Assembly (NCBI RefSeq): GCF_009765165.1
Contig: NZ_VLNU01000001.1
Span: forward strand, 1,550,001-1,614,000
Direction of reading: 5' to 3'
Source: Lysobacter panacisoli
Lineage (GTDB): Bacteria > Pseudomonadota > Gammaproteobacteria > Xanthomonadales > Xanthomonadaceae
Length of the DNA stretch: 64,000 nt
The notes under the pieces are model-generated. The model saw only the letters and a list, made by a program, of their open reading frames with translations. It did no database searches and was not told the DNA's origin. Positions 41,299-48,967 of the stretch are shown piece by piece (position 1 is the stretch's first letter; each line of letters begins with the position of its first letter). A program made the translations under genes and the position numbers.

Positions 41299-41600
41299 GC
41301 GCCGTATTCCGAGCCCGGATGGCCGAGCGCTGGGCTCCGCTGCCCAGTGTCATCGCTCGGAGCGCCGGGAAGGGAAGCCCCGCACGCCGGCCCCGCAGCT
41401 CGAATCGCCGTGCGACGAGCCCCGTGTGCCGGGTTCCGAGCCCGGATCGTCGAGCGTCCAGCCTCGCCGGTCGGGCTCGTCGCCCGGAGTGCCGGGCACG
41501 GGAGCCCGGCGCGCCGAGCTCGGAGCTCCGCCTGCCGGGCGACTGGCCCGGCGTTCCGGGCCCTTCGCTCCGACCGCCGAGCACTCCTGCCTCGCGCGCC
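41299..41600. repeat. Degenerate ~120-127-bp tandem repeats upstream of ntrB
   Basis: The motif TTCCGAGCCCGGAT recurs at 41307 and 41434, and a shorter TTCCGGGCCC relative is at 41554. Surrounding blocks (CGAGCG, CGGAGTGCCGGG) recur in the same order. The 593-bp spacer 41107-41699 has no convincing gene. A 165-codon plus-strand frame (41193-41690) is open but consists of Arg/Ala/Pro/Ser-rich repeat translation. Confidence 0.55.
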
Positions 41601-41682
41601 GAGCAGAAGGCAGCGACCGCCGTGTTCCGCCCCTCGCGCGCCGATTGCCTGGTGTCCAAGCCCACTTTCGGCGCAACGCGCT

Positions 41683-41699
41683 TGCACTAAGATGGTGCA
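41683..41699 (+). promoter_or_regulatory. NtrC-type site abutting the ntrB start
   Basis: TGCACT-AAGAT-GGTGCA matches the NtrC dyad at 11 of 12 conserved positions and ends at the base before the ntrB ATG. The central TAAGAT also resembles a sigma-70 -10 box, which would put transcription start at or next to the ATG. Binding here would block the promoter and initiation, as expected for autoregulation. Confidence 0.78.
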
Positions 41700-42758
41700 A
41701 TGTCCGCGCACCCACTGCCCGACGCCGAACGACCCGACCTCGATGGCCTGACCACGCCGATGGCGTGGAGCGACGAGGAAGGCGCGATCGTCGGCTGCAA
41801 TGCCGCGTTCTCGCGCTGGCTCGGGGTCGGTGCGCGGCGCCTGATGGGCTGGCCACTGGCCGGACTCGACGGTGGCGACAGCCACCTGGCCGAAGCGATG
41901 GCCCGGCTCGACGCCGCCGACGCGCCGCTGCGCCTGCGCCGCAGCCGGCTGCGTTACGCCGACGGCGAGGAATGCTTCGCCGACCTGTGGCTGAGCCGGC
42001 GCGATGAAGGCGGCTGGCTGCTGGAAGCGCATCCGGTCGACGAATTTCCGGGCGACGATCCGGCGCTGCTGTTGCCGTCCGTGTTGTCCGCCTCGCTCAA
42101 GGGTCTCGCCCACGAACTGCGCAATCCGCTCGCCGGCCTCAAGGGCGCGGCGCAACTGCTGTCACGCCGGCTCGAAGCCGACCCCGGCGATTCGCGCGAA
42201 CTGGTGGCGATGATCGGCAGCGAAGTCGAACGCCTCACCGGTCTGGTCGATCGCCTGCTCACGCCCGCGCCACCGCGCCCGCACGCGCCGCTCAACATCC
42301 ACGCCGTGCTCGAACGCGTGCTGCGCCTGGGCGAAAGCGACGCCGGCTGGGCGGTGCGGCTGGTGCGCGACTACGACCCGAGCCTGCCCGAATTCGCCGG
42401 CGACGCCGACCGCCTGATGCAGGCGGTATGGAACCTGGTGCGCAACGCCATCGAGGCCGGCGCCACGCACGTCACGCTGCGCACGCGCGCCGAGCACGCG
42501 GTGCGCATCGCCGACACCGTGCATCCGATCGCATTGCGGTTGGAAATCATCGACGACGGCCGCGGCGTGCCGGAAGAACTCACCGAACGTTTGTTCCTGC
42601 CGCTGGTGTCGGGTCGCGCCGAAGGCAGCGGTCTCGGCCTCGCGCTCGCGCAGCAGGTCGCGCGCGAGCATCGCGGCTCGCTGGCGTACCGCTCGCGACC
42701 GGGCCACACCGTGTTCACCCTGCTGCTGCCGTTGCAGATCGAGGAAGAGGAGACGTGA
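41700..42758 (+). CDS. ntrB: Nitrogen regulation sensor kinase NtrB (GlnL)
   Basis: This 352-residue cytoplasmic kinase has a PAS domain (residues ~15-115), HisKA with His138 (LAHELRNPLAGLKGAAQLL, the NtrB signature) and HATPase_c (LMQAVWNLVRNAIEAG; DDGRGVPEEL; 'GRAEGSGLGLALAQQVA'). It phosphorylates NtrC and is controlled by P-II. ATG 41700 directly follows an NtrC site, leaving no room for a normal ribosome-binding site; the next Met is residue 21 within the PAS region, so the ATG is still preferred. ntrC follows after 34 bp. Confidence 0.95.
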   Translation: MSAHPLPDAERPDLDGLTTPMAWSDEEGAIVGCNAAFSRWLGVGARRLMGWPLAGLDGGDSHLAEAMARLDAADAPLRLRRSRLRYADGEECFADLWLSRRDEGGWLLEAHPVDEFPGDDPALLLPSVLSASLKGLAHELRNPLAGLKGAAQLLSRRLEADPGDSRELVAMIGSEVERLTGLVDRLLTPAPPRPHAPLNIHAVLERVLRLGESDAGWAVRLVRDYDPSLPEFAGDADRLMQAVWNLVRNAIEAGATHVTLRTRAEHAVRIADTVHPIALRLEIIDDGRGVPEELTERLFLPLVSGRAEGSGLGLALAQQVAREHRGSLAYRSRPGHTVFTLLLPLQIEEEET

Positions 42759-42792
42759 TGCCTGCATCGTCGTGGTCATCGAGGGCAGGCGC

Positions 42793-44205
42793 ATGAGCGG
42801 CGCACGCGTGTGGGTGGTCGACGACGACCGCAGCGTGCGCTTCGTGCTCGCCACCGCGCTGCGCGAAGCGGGGTATCGCGTCGACGGTTTCGAGAACGCG
42901 CGCGACGCACTCGACGCCCTGTCCGAACGCGGCGCACCGGACCTGCTGTTCACCGATGTGCGCATGCCCGGCGATGACGGCCTGGTGCTGCTCGACAAGC
43001 TCAAGGCGCAGGCGCCGAAGCTGCCGGTGATCGTGATGAGCGCGTACACCGACGTGGCCAGCACCGCCGGTGCGTTCCGCGGCGGTGCACACGAATTCCT
43101 GTCCAAGCCGTTCGACCTCGACGAAGCCGTAGCGCTGGCCGAACGCACGCTCGCCACTACCGCCGAGGCCGCGCCGCAGCGCGAGGACGCCGCCACGCAG
43201 GAAGATGCGCTGATCGGCGACACGCCGGCGATGCGCACGCTGTTCCGCGCGATCGGTCGCCTCGCACAGGCACCGCTGTCGGTGCTGGTGACCGGCGAGA
43301 CCGGCACCGGCAAGGAGCTCGTCGCGCGCGCGCTGCACCGCGAGTCGCCACGCGCGAAATCGCCGTTCGTCGCGCTCAACACCGCCGCGATTCCGGCCGA
43401 ACTGCTGGAAAGCGAACTGTTCGGCCACGAGGCCGGCGCGTTCACCGGTGCGCAGCGCCGCCACACCGGCCGCTTCGAACAGGCGCACGGTGGCACGCTG
43501 TTCCTCGACGAGATCGGCGACATGCCGTTGTCGCTGCAGACGCGGTTGCTGCGCGTACTCGCCGAGGGTGAGTTCTTCCGCGTCGGTGGACGCGAACTGA
43601 TCCGCGTCGACGTGCGCGTGATCGCGGCCACCCACCAGGACCTGGAGACGCTGGTCGCCGACGGACGCTTCCGTGCCGACCTGCTGCATCGCCTCGACGT
43701 CGTGCGCCTGCGCCTGCCGCCATTGCGCGAGCGTCGCGAGGATATCCCGCGCCTGGCGGAACGTTTCCTCATCGCCGCCGCCGGACGCTTCGACGCACCG
43801 GCCAAGCGCTTCGCGCCCGCCGCGCTGGAACGCCTCATCGCCTACGACTGGCCCGGCAACGTGCGCCAGCTCGAGAACCTGTGCTGGCGACTCGCCGCGC
43901 TCGCACCGGGCGACACCATCGGCCGCGAGGATCTCGACGAAGCGCTTGCGGCCACACCGGGCAAGGACAGCCCGCACGTCGATGGCGATGATGACTGGGA
44001 TCGGCGCCTGTCCGCATGGGTGCGCGCGCAGCTGGAGCTCGGCCGCGACGACATCCACGCGCAGGCGCGCGAACGCTTCGAGCGCGCGTTGTTCGACGCG
44101 GCGCTCGAGCACACCGGCGGGCGTCGCACCGAAGCGGCTGCGCGCCTGGGCCTGGGCCGCAACACGCTGACGCGCAAGCTGGGTCCGGGACGTCGGCGTT
44201 CGTAG
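42793..44205 (+). CDS. ntrC: Nitrogen regulator NtrC, sigma-54-dependent response regulator
   Basis: This 470-residue protein has a receiver (Asp55 in TDVRMPGDDG) and a sigma-54 AAA+ domain with Walker A GETGTGKE (168-175), the GAFTGA loop at 215-220 and the 'GTLFLDEIGDMP' Walker B region. A Fis-type helix-turn-helix follows (GGRRTEAAARLGLGRNTLTRKL). The length is that of the enteric protein. Phospho-NtrC would bind the dyads upstream of glnA and ntrB. ATG 42793 is chosen (MSGARVWVVDDDRS); an ATG at 42772 adds seven residues. Confidence 0.96.
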   Translation: MSGARVWVVDDDRSVRFVLATALREAGYRVDGFENARDALDALSERGAPDLLFTDVRMPGDDGLVLLDKLKAQAPKLPVIVMSAYTDVASTAGAFRGGAHEFLSKPFDLDEAVALAERTLATTAEAAPQREDAATQEDALIGDTPAMRTLFRAIGRLAQAPLSVLVTGETGTGKELVARALHRESPRAKSPFVALNTAAIPAELLESELFGHEAGAFTGAQRRHTGRFEQAHGGTLFLDEIGDMPLSLQTRLLRVLAEGEFFRVGGRELIRVDVRVIAATHQDLETLVADGRFRADLLHRLDVVRLRLPPLRERREDIPRLAERFLIAAAGRFDAPAKRFAPAALERLIAYDWPGNVRQLENLCWRLAALAPGDTIGREDLDEALAATPGKDSPHVDGDDDWDRRLSAWVRAQLELGRDDIHAQARERFERALFDAALEHTGGRRTEAAARLGLGRNTLTRKLGPGRRRS

Positions 44206-44293
44206 CCGCACCGAGTTTCACCGCTGCACGACCCCGGCGCGATTAGGCTGCGTCGTGTCCGGGTCGTATCCGCATCACCGAATGGAGACGTTG

Positions 44294-44869
44294 ATGAACA
44301 CCTCGCTGACCACTGCCCTGCTCGCCGCGTCCGTCGTGGCCCTGTCCGCCTGCAGCTCCACGCCCTCGACGAAATCCTCGTCGTCCGCGGCCGGCCCCGC
44401 GCCCGTCTCCACCGCGAAGGCCGCCAACGTGAACCTCGCCGCGGCGTCGGCGAGCCTGGTCAGCGGCAAGCTCAGCGTCGTGCCGATGAGCGATGGCGTG
44501 CATATCACCGGCGAAGTCGGCGGCCTGGCGCCCAACAGCACGCACGCGATCCACATCCACGAGAAGGGCGATTGCAGCGCGGCCGACGCGAGCAGCGCGG
44601 GTGGCCATTTCAATCCGTCCGGCGCGCCGCACGGCAAGGTCAGCAGCGGCGCGCACCACGGTGGCGACATGGACAACATCGTCGCCGACCGCGAAGGCGT
44701 GGCGAAGGTCAACGTGCATGCCAGCGGCGTCACGCTCGGCGGCGGCGCGACGAACGACGTCGCCGGCAAGGCGGTGATCGTCCACGCCTCGCCCGACGAC
44801 TACAAGACGCAGCCCACTGGCAACGCCGGCGGCCGCATCGCGTGCGGCATCATCACCGTCACGCAGTAA
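44294..44869 (+). CDS. sodC: Cu/Zn superoxide dismutase SodC, lipoprotein
   Basis: The protein has 191 residues. The signal peptide ends in lipobox LSAC (Cys20) and a Ser-rich linker follows. The Cu/Zn-SOD fold shows 'THAIHIHEKGDCSAADASSAGGHFNPSG' (Cu ligands His-x-His, zinc-loop Cys and His), 'HHGGDMDNI', 'AVIVHASPDDYKTQPTGNAGGRIACGII' with the Cu ligand His, the active-site Arg and the disulfide Cys. It acts in the periplasm, membrane-anchored, dismutating superoxide. The ATG follows GGAGACGTTG. Confidence 0.95.
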   Translation: MNTSLTTALLAASVVALSACSSTPSTKSSSSAAGPAPVSTAKAANVNLAAASASLVSGKLSVVPMSDGVHITGEVGGLAPNSTHAIHIHEKGDCSAADASSAGGHFNPSGAPHGKVSSGAHHGGDMDNIVADREGVAKVNVHASGVTLGGGATNDVAGKAVIVHASPDDYKTQPTGNAGGRIACGIITVTQ

Positions 44870-44912
44870 ACCTCGCATCGGAGGCCGCATCGTTCGGGGT
44901 TAGGATGCGGCC

Positions 44913-45404
44913 ATGACCCGACTGCGCATCCGCGAAGCCCACGCCCACGACCGCGACCTGCTCGCGCAGTGGGCGATGGCGATGGCGCTGGAAACCGAGC
45001 ACAAGCACCTGGACGAAGCGACGGTGCGCGCCGGCATGGCGGCGGGCATCGCCGATCCATCGAAGGCACGCTATTTCATCGCGATGCAGGAGTCCGACAT
45101 CGCCGGCCGCGAGACCATCGCGGCGCCGGTCGGCACACTGATGCTCACGCGCGAATGGAGCGACTGGCGCAACGGCGACTGGTGGTGGATCCAGAGCGTT
45201 TACGTGCCACCGGAGCATCGGCGGCAGGGCGTGTTCGCGACGTTGTACCGGCACGTCGAGGCACAGGCGCGCGCGACGCCGGGAGTGATCGGCCTGCGCC
45301 TGTACGTGGAGCGCGGCAACGCGAATGCACAGCGCACGTACCAGTCGCTGGGCATGGTCGATGCGGGGTACGACATCTTCGAGGCGGAGTTTGCGCGGGG
45401 GTGA
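44913..45404 (+). CDS. GNAT family N-acetyltransferase
   Basis: The protein has 163 residues. The GNAT acetyl-CoA-binding motif VYVPPEHRRQGVFATLYRHVEAQ is at about residues 91-113. 'GLRLYVERGNANAQRTYQSLGMVDAGYDIFE' follows, typical of RimI-like relatives. N-terminal 'TRLRIREAHAHDRDLLAQW' is the usual first strand-helix. The substrate is not assignable. It is the last gene before a 506-bp repeat-rich spacer. Confidence 0.88.
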   Translation: MTRLRIREAHAHDRDLLAQWAMAMALETEHKHLDEATVRAGMAAGIADPSKARYFIAMQESDIAGRETIAAPVGTLMLTREWSDWRNGDWWWIQSVYVPPEHRRQGVFATLYRHVEAQARATPGVIGLRLYVERGNANAQRTYQSLGMVDAGYDIFEAEFARG

Positions 45405-45526
45405 TCGGGCGCGGACACCTTGCGATTGGAGATCGGCTGAGTGCAATCGCACGTTCGACTGAGGGTGTCTGAGCCACAGAGCCCGAGTGACAGCCTTGAG
45501 CCACAGCGTTGAGCAACAACAGTGCC

Positions 45527-45599
45527 GTAGCCCGGGTAAGCGAAGCGCACCCGGGGAGTGCAGGGAATGCCCCGGGTGCGCTCCGCTTACCCGGGCTAC
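45527..45599. repeat. 73-bp near-perfect palindrome
   Basis: Two 30-bp arms beginning GTAGCCCGGGTAAGCG and ending CGCTTACCCGGGCTAC are inverted with a single mismatch around a 13-bp centre. It could form a long hairpin or cruciform and may end transcription from the GNAT gene. The sequence looks like a known type of dispersed palindrome in Pseudomonas/Xanthomonas-like genomes. Confidence 0.8.
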
Positions 45600-45803
45600 C
45601 AGAATGACGTTGCTGTTGCCGTGCACTGCTCGCGCTCTTCGCCCTTCAGCGACTTCCGAGCGAGCCGAGCACCGGAGCCGGAAAGGGGCCGAAGAGCCGC
45701 CCACTGTTTGAGCGCAGCGAGTTTGGGCGGCGTGCCCCTTTACGGCGTAGGCGCGCAGGGCACCGCCGCGTAGCGGCGGCTCGTGAGAGGAGCGAACGGT
45801 TTT

Positions 45804-45848
45804 GGTTACTTTTGCCAGGACAAAAGTAACCCGCTCGCTTGCGAGCGG
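45804..45848. repeat. Dispersed GGTTACTTTTG/CAAAAGTAACC palindrome plus adjoining hairpin
   Basis: A perfect 11-bp inverted repeat (GGTTACTTTTG, 6-base loop, CAAAAGTAACC) is directly followed by CCGCTCGC-TT-GCGAGCGG. The first half is a sequence I recognise as widely dispersed in Xanthomonadaceae. It lies downstream of the minus-strand gene that ends at 45911. Confidence 0.78.
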
Positions 45849-45910
45849 AAGCTGTTGCTGTTGTTGCTCAAGAGCTGTTGCTCAGAGCTAAAGAGCGAAG
45901 GCCCCGACAA

Positions 45911-46822
45911 TCACGCCAGCGCCGCGCGCCCCTCATCCGTGCAATGCACGAAATTCACCGGAATCCCGTGCGCGCCCAGCACCGCGGCGATCTGCCGCTG
46001 CCGTGCCTGGAAATGCCGGTGCTGCTGCTCCAGCCGGCTGCGGCATTCGGGTGTATCGCAGGGCGCTTCGGTCGCATAGCGCTGCTTCCACGCGCGCGGT
46101 TCGAACAGCGCGATGCGCGCTTCGCCGTCGGCGTAATGCACCAGCGGTTCGGGCGGCGCGTCGAGCCAATGTTCGCCGGCCGGTTCCAGCAGCGCGGTTT
46201 CCAGCAGCGGCCACAGCGGCGAAAGGCCAGCGTGGTCGTACTGCATCGCCATCATCGCGGCGAGGTCGTGCACGGTCAGGTAGCGCGCGTGTTCGACCTG
46301 CAGGCCGAAGGCGTGCTGCGCGGCCAGTGCGGTCGCCGCGCCAGCCATGCCGCGCTCGAGCAGTTCGCGCTCGAACGCATCGCCGACACGCGCGGCGATC
46401 GCTTCGTCGCCGCCGAGCACGAACGGCACCAGCCGGAACGGGCCGCCGGCGTGGTCGGGCGACGGCGTGAGTGCGCCCGGCAGCTGCGATTCGTGCGATC
46501 CGAAGGCGATGATGCGGCCGGCTTCGGCGCCGGCACGCGGTGCGCGCGCGGCGAGCTGTTCCAGTTCACGGTGCAGCGGCCAGCCGGGACGCAGCAGCTC
46601 GACCGGGTCGTAATGCGCGCCGACGGTGACCAGGTCGAGTGAGCTGGCCTCGGAGGCGAAACCCGCCAGGTCCTGCGCGATCAGACCGGCCAGCGCCCCG
46701 ACCTCGTTCTGCGCCAGGGCCTGCCGGACCACCGGTGCGTCGCCCCGAAGCTCGAGCGCGAGCGCCCCGAGCACGTGCAGGGAAGCGGGCGGGGCGGGCA
46801 GGGCGGACTCGGCTGGCGTCAT
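45911..46822 (-). CDS. Conserved-looking hypothetical protein, 303 residues
   Basis: I do not recognise a family. The protein is soluble and helix-rich with no signal peptide or membrane segment. Segments that look ordered include LHVLGALALELRGDAPVVRQAL, RLVPFVLGGDEAIAARVGDAFERELLERG and 'QYDHAGLSPLWPLLETALL'. A C-terminal part with two Cys (CDTPECRSRLEQQHRHFQARQRQIAAVLGAHGI) ends the chain. Its ATG (46822) is about 120 bp from the divergent thiolase gene. It may be xanthomonad-specific. Confidence 0.72.
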   Translation of the reverse strand: MTPAESALPAPPASLHVLGALALELRGDAPVVRQALAQNEVGALAGLIAQDLAGFASEASSLDLVTVGAHYDPVELLRPGWPLHRELEQLAARAPRAGAEAGRIIAFGSHESQLPGALTPSPDHAGGPFRLVPFVLGGDEAIAARVGDAFERELLERGMAGAATALAAQHAFGLQVEHARYLTVHDLAAMMAMQYDHAGLSPLWPLLETALLEPAGEHWLDAPPEPLVHYADGEARIALFEPRAWKQRYATEAPCDTPECRSRLEQQHRHFQARQRQIAAVLGAHGIPVNFVHCTDEGRAALA

Positions 46823-46942
46823 GGATACGGTGGCGTTTGGTCGCTCGCGAAGGCGGCGCTACACTTCGGTCCATTATGCCCGCCCGGGCGTCAACGCCCG
46901 GGCGACTCTCTCTTTTCCGATGTTCCCCCGCGAGGTGTAGCG

Positions 46943-48220
46943 ATGCGTCCTGCCCGTCCCGTTGCCGTGCTTGGTGGCGTCCGTATCCCGTTCTGCCGCC
47001 AGAACACGGCCTATTCGGACGTCGGCAACCTGGGCATGTCGGTGCGCACACTCGGCGCGCTGGTCGAGAAGTTCGGCCTGCACGGCCAGCAGCTGGGCGA
47101 AGTCGCGATGGGCGCGGTGATCAAGCACTCCAGCGACTGGAACCTCGGCCGCGAGGCCGCATTGTCGTCGGGCCTGTCGCCGTTGACCCCGGGCATCACC
47201 CTGCAGCGCGCCTGCGGTACCTCGCTGGATTCGATCGTCCACATCGCCAACAAGATCGCCGCCGGCCAGATCGACTCCGGCGTCGGCGGCGGTTCCGACA
47301 CCACCTCCGACGTGCCGATCGTGTACGGCCGCAAGTTGCGCCGCCGCCTGCTCGAAGCCGCCCGCGCCAAGACGCCGCGCGACAAGCTGGCCGCGTTCAA
47401 GGGCTTCCACCTGCGCGAGCTCAAGCCCGAATTCCCGGGCGTGGCCGAGCCGCGCACCGGCAAGTCGATGGGCGAGCACTGCGAGGACATGGCGAAGGAG
47501 TGGAACATCTCGCGCGACTCGCAGGACGAGTGGGCGCTGTCCTCGCACCTGAAGCTGGCCGCGGCCTACGAGCGCGGTTTCTTCGACGATCTGGTGGTGA
47601 GCTTCCGCGGCGTGTCGCGCGACAACATCCTGCGCGGCGACAGTACGCTGGAGAAGCTGGCCTCGCTGAAGCCGGCGTTCGACAAGACCTCCGGTCGCGG
47701 CACGCTGACCGCGGGCAATTCCACGCCGCTGACCGACGGTGCGTCGGCGTGCCTGCTGGCGTCGGACGAATGGGCGCTGTCGCACGGTCTGGAGCCGCTG
47801 TGCTACCTGCGCGATGCGCATGTCGCGGCGGTGGACTTCGTGCACGGCGAGGGCCTGCTGATGGCGCCGACGGTGGCCGTGCCGGAGATGCTCAAGCGCA
47901 ACGGCCTGACCCTGCAGGACTTCGACTTCTACGAGATCCACGAGGCCTTCGCCGCGCAGGTGCTGTGCACGCTGCGTGCGTGGGAGAGCGAGGAGTACTG
48001 CCGCAACCGCCTCGGCCTGGACGCGCCGATGGGGCGCATCGACGTCAGCAAGATCAACCCGAACGGGTCCTCGCTGGCGGCCGGCCACCCCTTCGCCGCG
48101 ACCGGTGCGCGCATCGTCGCCACCGCCGCCAAGGAGCTGAAGCAGCGTGGCGGCGGCCGCTGCCTGGTGTCGATCTGCACCGCCGGCGGCATGGGCGTGG
48201 TCGCCATCCTGGAGCGCTGA
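46943..48220 (+). CDS. FadI-type acetyl-CoA C-acyltransferase (thiolase)
   Basis: This 425-residue thiolase has the acyl-enzyme cysteine in LQRACGTSLDS, the 'NGSSLAAGHPFAATGARIV' strand-loop, the catalytic histidine in EIHEAFAAQVLC and the second cysteine in CTAGGMGVVAIL. Length and insert pattern fit FadI/trifunctional-partner thiolases, which cleave 3-ketoacyl-CoA in beta-oxidation. No fadJ partner is next to it. ATG 46943 begins 'MRPARPVAVLGGVRIPFCRQNTAY', preceded by CGCGAGGTGTAG. Confidence 0.9.
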   Translation: MRPARPVAVLGGVRIPFCRQNTAYSDVGNLGMSVRTLGALVEKFGLHGQQLGEVAMGAVIKHSSDWNLGREAALSSGLSPLTPGITLQRACGTSLDSIVHIANKIAAGQIDSGVGGGSDTTSDVPIVYGRKLRRRLLEAARAKTPRDKLAAFKGFHLRELKPEFPGVAEPRTGKSMGEHCEDMAKEWNISRDSQDEWALSSHLKLAAAYERGFFDDLVVSFRGVSRDNILRGDSTLEKLASLKPAFDKTSGRGTLTAGNSTPLTDGASACLLASDEWALSHGLEPLCYLRDAHVAAVDFVHGEGLLMAPTVAVPEMLKRNGLTLQDFDFYEIHEAFAAQVLCTLRAWESEEYCRNRLGLDAPMGRIDVSKINPNGSSLAAGHPFAATGARIVATAAKELKQRGGGRCLVSICTAGGMGVVAILER

Positions 48221-48381
48221 CCGCCCGAAAACGCGAACTGCAGCACAGAAATGTTGCAGGTCGCCGGGCCCAGGCCTAGGATCGGCGCGCGGGCTGGGCG
48301 GTGTGGGGACACCGTCCGAGATCGGCCCGCGAACGCTCCCAGCGGGCGCTACCGCTGGCAACGCACGTTTCGGGGGAAACG

Positions 48382-48933
48382 ATGTCGACGATCCAACCGC
48401 ACGGGTCCACGAGGGCCCGGCTCGATGCCGCCTTGGCCGAGTTCTCTACCGACGCATGGCGCGACGGCAAACAACTGGTGGTCCGACCCGGCTGCACGCT
48501 GCCCGACCGCTGCATCAAGTGCAACGAGCCGGCGCAGCGGCTCACGCGCCGCAGCTTCTACTGGCACCACCCGGGGCTGTACGTGGTGGCCCTGCTCAAC
48601 CTGCTGATCTACGCGGTGATCGCCATCTTCGTGCGCAAGCGCACGCCGGTGACGGTCGGCCTGTGCCGCCAGCACCAGACGCGGCGGAGCATCGTCCTCG
48701 CGCTGGCGACGGTGGGCGCGCTGGCGGGAACGGCGGTCGCGTTCAAAGGGCTGATCGACATGAGCTACGTGGTCGTCGGCATCGGCGCATTCGTGACACT
48801 GGCGAGCCTGGTGTTCGGCATCGTCGCCGGACGCGTGCTCGTGGTGACGCGCATCGGCGAGAACTACACCCGGTTCGACGGTGCAGGCGCGGAATTCCTC
48901 GCCAGCCTGCCGACGTTCTACCGCACGCGCTGA
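48382..48933 (+). CDS. Membrane protein with CxxC motif, 183 residues, function unknown
   Basis: The N-terminal soluble part contains 'GCTLPDRCIKCNEPAQRL', a Cys-x-x-Cys zinc- or redox-type motif at about residues 48-51, and a further Cys in LCRQHQ. Hydrophobic helices near 71-85, 105-120 and 128-150 indicate two to three membrane spans. The C-terminus ends in a basic tail. ATG 48382 follows CGGGGGAAACG. Relatives with this 'LPDRCIKCN' style exist among proteobacterial hypotheticals; no role is known to me. Confidence 0.7.
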   Translation: MSTIQPHGSTRARLDAALAEFSTDAWRDGKQLVVRPGCTLPDRCIKCNEPAQRLTRRSFYWHHPGLYVVALLNLLIYAVIAIFVRKRTPVTVGLCRQHQTRRSIVLALATVGALAGTAVAFKGLIDMSYVVVGIGAFVTLASLVFGIVAGRVLVVTRIGENYTRFDGAGAEFLASLPTFYRTR

Positions 48934-48967
48934 CCGCATCGCACCCTCGCCCGAGGGTGCGGACGGC

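Larger units (their letters stand above)
45405..45910. other. 506-bp repeat-rich spacer
   Basis: No gene is convincing here. The spacer is a mosaic of palindromes: the 73-bp element at 45527-45599, a CCGCCGC-GTA-GCGGCGG hairpin at 45763-45779, the 45804-45848 pair, and GTTGCTGTTGTTGCTC-like simple sequence around 45850. Such mosaics are dispersed in xanthomonad genomes. Confidence 0.7.

Noticed and set aside
41193..41690. 165-codon plus-strand frame before ntrB
   Set aside because: Consists of translated degenerate repeats rich in Arg, Ala, Pro and Ser with no fold; the opposite strand is equally open. Kept as a repeat finding instead of a gene.
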